Shown piece by piece: positions 60,585-64,000 of a stretch of DNA of 64,000 nt; positions within the stretch are counted from its first letter, which is position 1; every line of letters begins with the position of its first letter. The position numbers and the translations under genes are program-made. The notes below the pieces were generated by a model that saw only the letters and a list, made by a program, of their open reading frames with translations, ran no database searches and was not told the origin of the DNA. The stretch comes from Pedobacter chitinilyticus (GTDB taxonomy: Bacteria; Bacteroidota; Bacteroidia; Sphingobacteriales; Sphingobacteriaceae). The stretch covers positions 335,673 to 399,672 of the forward strand of contig NZ_QMHN01000001.1 of assembly GCF_003313385.1 (NCBI RefSeq), read 5' to 3'.

Positions 60585-61448
60585 ATGCCTGCTTTTAGAG
60601 GAATCAATTTGCGTTCTGGGGACCTTGCTGAACAACTTGGTATATTGCTACTGCAATCCGTTGCTTTGGTAGCCCCAATTCCTCGTACAGAAGACGTAGG
60701 GATCGACGTTGTCTCTACCCTTATCAAAAAATATGACGGCTATAAATACATTGCAGAAGATTCTTTTTTTGTATCTATAAAATCGGCGTCAATAACTGAG
60801 GTTTCATTCGAAGGTGACCAAGTAAAATGGCTGAAGGATCTGCAGCTGCCGTTATTTATTGCAACAGTAGATCGCAGAACTTCCACCATAAAGCTTTATA
60901 CTACACAGGGTATGTCTGTTGCATTCGCTTCTAATTCGGAAATTCGGAAGATAAACTTCCAGCTTATGGAAAATTATGATGGAGAGCTTGACAACGTAGA
61001 CGAAGAACTGGATTTGCCCATAGGTCCTCCAGTTTTGAAATGGACTCTAAACGATATTGAAACAAAACCCAATTTCGTGCATAAATTCTATGACCTGATG
61101 AAAATTCATGTGACCATTGCCAAAAAATCGATAGAAACCAAACGTATAGGGTATGTGGATCTTATGGTATGGAAAACGGGCAAAGTTCCAAAAGTATGGG
61201 CACAGCAACTGAAATTCAGAAAGGATAACCTAGCCGTGGATGAAATATCAGCACCTTATTTTCAATCAATTTTACACAACCTATCACTTGGTAACGAAAT
61301 TGAAACGACCAGGAGCCTATACCGTTTATTCGATAAAGTTCTCAATCATGCGGGTCATTTTCATATCGTCAATGGAGTTAAGGAGTTAAAACCGCTGCCT
61401 TTGATTCTCAAAGAGAAAGCTACAGAAGATACTGACATTCCATTCTAA
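60585..61448 (+). CDS. PD-(D/E)xK-nuclease-like protein (DUF4365-like)
   Basis: A 287-aa protein. The N-terminal 110 residues follow the DUF4365 layout: E16 (GDLAEQLGILLL), D41 in EDVGIDVVST, and K66 in FFVSIKSAS, then QLPLFIATVDRRTSTIKLYTT. These give the E-D-x(n)-xK set of the restriction-endonuclease fold; the usual Q before xK is Ser64. The C-terminal half (about 150-287) is mostly helical and unknown. DUF4365 proteins often accompany ATPases in defence islands. It is on the same strand 247 bp after the PHP-ATPase pair, so it may be a third component or a separate unit. Confidence 0.7.
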   Translation: MPAFRGINLRSGDLAEQLGILLLQSVALVAPIPRTEDVGIDVVSTLIKKYDGYKYIAEDSFFVSIKSASITEVSFEGDQVKWLKDLQLPLFIATVDRRTSTIKLYTTQGMSVAFASNSEIRKINFQLMENYDGELDNVDEELDLPIGPPVLKWTLNDIETKPNFVHKFYDLMKIHVTIAKKSIETKRIGYVDLMVWKTGKVPKVWAQQLKFRKDNLAVDEISAPYFQSILHNLSLGNEIETTRSLYRLFDKVLNHAGHFHIVNGVKELKPLPLILKEKATEDTDIPF

Positions 61449-61817
61449 AATTCCCTGTATAGGTGGGTAAATAACATATAAACATTTTCAAGAATCGGAG
61501 GATGTAGTAAATGACGAAATATGGCTAGGGCTCATCATACCTTATTAAACTTGAATAAAACTATTTGAAATATTCGTATAAATAAACCTATGGAGGATCA
61601 AAGTGATGAGAATAAATCAATATGGCAATTCTGTTACTTGGTATCTAGTTCAACAATCGTTTTATACCGCTAGGTTAATGATTATATGTCACAAATATTT
61701 AATATGAAAATCCAATATTCATTTTATCTTTTCAAGAACTTTCGAAAAACTCCAATTTCAATTAATTCTTCGACAAAATTGTTCGAATTACTCACCGCCA
61801 ATGACCATCTATACTCA

Positions 61818-61937
61818 TCATTTAAGATGAATTTTTGAAATAAGAATATGATCTATTTCGGTTTCGGGCATTGCTGCAAGTGCAACTTTTAACAATATCT
61901 GATAGACTTTAAGCGGTAAACACGTTTTTTGCAAAAC
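61818..61937 (-). pseudogene. Possible gene remnant, 39-aa fragment
   Basis: The minus strand reads KVALAAMPETEIDHILISKI and ends LK before TGA; amino-acid choice is protein-like. It has no ATG at the front and a stop just upstream, so it looks like a 3' piece of a lost gene. Origin not recognised. Confidence 0.3.
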
Positions 61938-62024
61938 TTATTCTACAGCGAGATTGAAGTAATCACCTATAGGCTACCATCAAATACAAATTTCCTGTGC
62001 CTTTAGCCCCATCAAAGCTACCTT

Positions 62025-62057
62025 TTAAGTAGGGCTTAAGTAGGGTTTAAGTAGGGA
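62025..62057. repeat. 11-bp tandem repeat, three units
   Basis: TTAAGTAGGGC, TTAAGTAGGGT and TTAAGTAGGGA are adjacent, varying only in the last base. Confidence 0.9.
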
Positions 62058-62114
62058 TAGAGTACTATGAGTGTACTATATTATGCTTGCATAGTATTAA
62101 AATAGGCGTTTTGC

Positions 62115-62366
62115 AAAGCAAGAAAGGCCCTTAGAAAAGGAATAAATGGTCTTAGAAAAGGAATAAATGGTCTTGGAAAAGGAATAAATGGTCTTGGAAA
62201 AGGAATAAATGGTCTTGGAAAAAGAATAAATGGCCTTGGAAAAGGAATAAATGGTCTTGGAAAAAGAATAAATGGCCTTAGAAAAAGAATAAATGGTCTT
62301 GGAAAAGGAATAAATGGTCTCGGAAAAGGAATAAATGGTCTTGGAAAAGGAAGAAAAAGCCCTTCG
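62115..62366. repeat. 21-bp tandem array, ten units plus diverged ends
   Basis: Ten 21-bp units run from 62135 to 62344, of the form AAAAGGAATAAATGG followed by TCTTGG; variants are AAAAAG for AAAAGG, GCC for GTC and TTAG for TTGG. Diverged units flank it at 62115-62134 and 62345-62366. One plus-strand frame is open (repeat KGINGLG) but has no start codon and no ribosome-site context, so coding is unlikely. Confidence 0.93.
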
Positions 62367-62462
62367 GATGGAAAGGGGAATTGGGTCTATTCAGTAAAAC
62401 TGGGTCCGTTCAATAAACGGTTTCGAAAAGAAAATGAAGGATGATCCAATTGTTTTCCGAAG

Positions 62463-62491
62463 GGTCGGCTTTATAAAAACCGACCTTTTTT
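62463..62491 (+). terminator. Hairpin terminator between array and channel gene
   Basis: GGTCGG / CCGACC with a loop of 11 nt, then six T. It reads in the plus direction; on the minus strand it lies just after the channel gene's stop and may serve that gene weakly. Confidence 0.75.
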
Positions 62492-64000
62492 ATTTTTCTT
62501 CCTTACGAATGACATTGTAATTTGGAGATAAGATTTCGACCCCAGCTTTGTTAAATTCATCCTGAATGTTCTCCATTAAATTGCTGTAAATACCTGCTTG
62601 CAAATTAGCTTGCAAAGTATAGGCGTTAATTTGGTATCCAATACTGAAATCGTCAAGGTCGGTTTGTAAAACAAAAGGTGCTGGTTCTTTTTCGATATGG
62701 ACAGTAGCTAAGGCGGCATTGGTTAAAAGTTCGTATACCTGTTTCCACGGAACATCATACCCAATGGTTACCGTGTAATGAAGAATTAGCCCAGGTTCAT
62801 TATTTTTTGTTCTGGCGGAGTAATTTACAGTACTGGCCGATAATACCATGGAATTGGGAACCGTAACGTCTTCATTTTTAATGGTTCTGATACGGGTAAC
62901 CAGCATGGTTTTTTCAATCACGTCGCCCGTAACGTCGCCTATTTTAACCCTATCGCCAAGCTTAAACGGTCTCATATAGGTAATCACCAAACCTGCCACT
63001 AAATTGCTGGTCGCACTTGAAGAACCCAAGGAAAGGAGTATGCCCAAGAAAACGGAAACCCCTTGAAATGCAGGTGAACTGGAACCAGGTAAATAAGGGA
63101 AAATAATCACTAACATAAAGGCATATAAAATGACCTTCAGGATATTGAAAGTAGGCATTGCCCAATCTTGGTGAAAGCCTTTTATTTTGACATTGCCCAC
63201 CCTAATTTCGCGGAAGAAAAACTTGATAGCCTTTAAAATGTACTTGAAAATATAGTACACCACAATGATGGTGAATAAATTGGGAAGGTAATCGACAATA
63301 GCTTTAGTAGCGCCTTTAATTGGACTTAAGATCCATTTAAGCAGCGTGTTGGTCCAGCCTTCGGTTTCAGGGAAAATGCTAAAAAGCAGCGGCAAGGAAA
63401 GATAAATCACCAAAAGAATGACAATGATCTTTACAATGCTATTGATTTTTAGTAGAATTCCTTCGAGATATTTAGGAGATAGGATTTGCGTTTTTTTGAT
63501 GACCAGCCCATTGCCCAACAGAATTTTTTGATTAACAATGTAGTTGGCGGTTTTTCGGAAGAAATAGTTGGTAACTTTAATAATAACAATCAACATTAAA
63601 ATCACCAATAGCGATAGCCCAATCCGCTTAGCCCAATTGATTAAGCTATGTGATTTTTTCTCGCTTTCTACCCCGTTCTTGATAATGTTGAGGTAATCTT
63701 TGGCCAGCGCTGCATTACTTTTCCCAAGCCATAGTCCATCTAAGTTGCCAACGGTTAAAATAATGAGCTTTTTCTTATAGATGATATCATGACTATCGTT
63801 TAACGAGTTGATGCGTAAAGAGTCAGGATTGTAGAAAGCATCCTCATATATTTTGTTGATTTTCTCTGAAATGGCTTGCGCTCTTTCCTTGGCGTCAAAG
63901 GAACCTGTGCGGGTGTAAATGTAAAAGAGGGTGTCGAGATTTAAGACTACGGGATAGCCCTTTGTTGTTTTTTTTAAACTGGCAATTTCCTGTAACTGTG
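62490..64000 (-). CDS. MscS-family mechanosensitive channel (5' end beyond window)
   Basis: At least 503 codons, open to the window edge. Visible: a long extracytoplasmic N-terminal region (for example FYIYTRTGSFDAKERAQAISEKINKIYEDAFYN and NLDGLWLGKSNAALAKDYL), then membrane segments (from SLLVILMLIVIIKV), and the MscS core with the TM3 pore helix GILLSLGSSSATSNLVAGLVITYMRPFKLGDRVKIGDVTGDV and the beta domain with VPNSMVLSASTVNYSA. The frame continues past the GTG at 63608, so that codon is not the start. It gates ions under membrane tension. The gene start lies to the right of the window. Confidence 0.92.
   Translation of the reverse strand, partial: QLQEIASLKKTTKGYPVVLNLDTLFYIYTRTGSFDAKERAQAISEKINKIYEDAFYNPDSLRINSLNDSHDIIYKKKLIILTVGNLDGLWLGKSNAALAKDYLNIIKNGVESEKKSHSLINWAKRIGLSLLVILMLIVIIKVTNYFFRKTANYIVNQKILLGNGLVIKKTQILSPKYLEGILLKINSIVKIIVILLVIYLSLPLLFSIFPETEGWTNTLLKWILSPIKGATKAIVDYLPNLFTIIVVYYIFKYILKAIKFFFREIRVGNVKIKGFHQDWAMPTFNILKVILYAFMLVIIFPYLPGSSSPAFQGVSVFLGILLSLGSSSATSNLVAGLVITYMRPFKLGDRVKIGDVTGDVIEKTMLVTRIRTIKNEDVTVPNSMVLSASTVNYSARTKNNEPGLILHYTVTIGYDVPWKQVYELLTNAALATVHIEKEPAPFVLQTDLDDFSIGYQINAYTLQANLQAGIYSNLMENIQDEFNKAGVEILSPNYNVIRKEEK

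Larger units (their letters stand above)
61449..62114. other. Gene-poor right part of the island
   Basis: No gene over 60 codons. It contains a possible remnant (61818-61937) and an 11-bp tandem repeat (62025-62057). Probably decayed DNA of earlier insertions. Confidence 0.5.

Noticed and set aside
62115..62366. CRISPR array
   Set aside because: The 21-bp units are directly adjacent with no variable spacers, and no cas genes are present.
62106..62400. Protein of KGINGLG heptads encoded by the 21-bp array
   Set aside because: The frame is open but has no ATG/GTG/TTG at its front, and the array continues as diverged units on both sides.
63608..63610. GTG at 63608 as the MscS start
   Set aside because: The frame is open and protein-like for another 130 codons up to the window edge, including a plausible extracytoplasmic domain and a first membrane helix that spans this codon.

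Overview
The window is chromosomal DNA of a Bacteroidota bacterium, most like Pedobacter (Sphingobacteriaceae). Reasons: type IX secretion (T9SS) genes (plug protein, PorP/SprF, a large type-B-sorted adhesin), TamL-like Omp85 lipoprotein, long NusB, the small DUF3276 and DUF5522 proteins, SPII lipoproteins, and promoters of the Bacteroidota form TTTG-N(19-21)-TAnnTTTG rather than sigma70 boxes. Both window ends cut a gene: grpE at the left and an MscS-type channel at the right.

Layout. 1-13.9 kb: grpE, ftsE, acyl-CoA reductase with a divergent ferredoxin, transporters, a three-gene secreted cassette around a phosphodiester glycosidase (7.9-11.1 kb), a DinB/YfiT protein, T9SS plug protein and a Gfo/Idh/MocA oxidoreductase. 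14-24.5 kb: ABC-F ATPase, a long non-coding stretch of repeats, a two-component system facing an outer-membrane barrel gene, and a giant AsmA protein. 24.5-36.4 kb: Rrf2 regulator with its NAD(P)-binding partner, pyrD, a frameshifted SRPBCC gene, tRNA-Cys, an RNA methyltransferase overlapping a TamL-like gene, patatin/Omp85, TspO. 36.4-47.6 kb: MBL-fold exonuclease, the coaE-ybbR-yajC-DUF1573-nusB run, a leucine-dehydrogenase-like gene, ABC exporter, DUF3276, a serine hydrolase, ychF. 47.7-56.6 kb: an ArsR-SRPBCC-DoxX-DUF4256 operon, 0.9 kb of repeats, mgtE, and the PorP/adhesin pair. 56.7-62.5 kb: tRNA-Arg(CCG) followed by an AT-rich accessory island.

The island is the best candidate for an undescribed system. 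A 712-aa protein fuses an N-terminal PHP-type metal-hydrolase domain to an SMC/RecF-like ABC ATPase. An 11-nt overlapping small gene follows it, and 250 bp further on lies a gene with a PD-(D/E)xK/DUF4365-like nuclease layout. This looks like an anti-phage or anti-plasmid module; that role is inference.

Non-coding DNA is rich in repeats. One element of about 190 bp occurs twice, in opposite orientation, yet its core has kept its direction, so the core has flipped relative to its flanks. Three unrelated intergenic arrays share a 21-22 bp period. Several operator-like palindromes sit beside the regulator genes that probably bind them (Rrf2, ArsR, OmpR-type).
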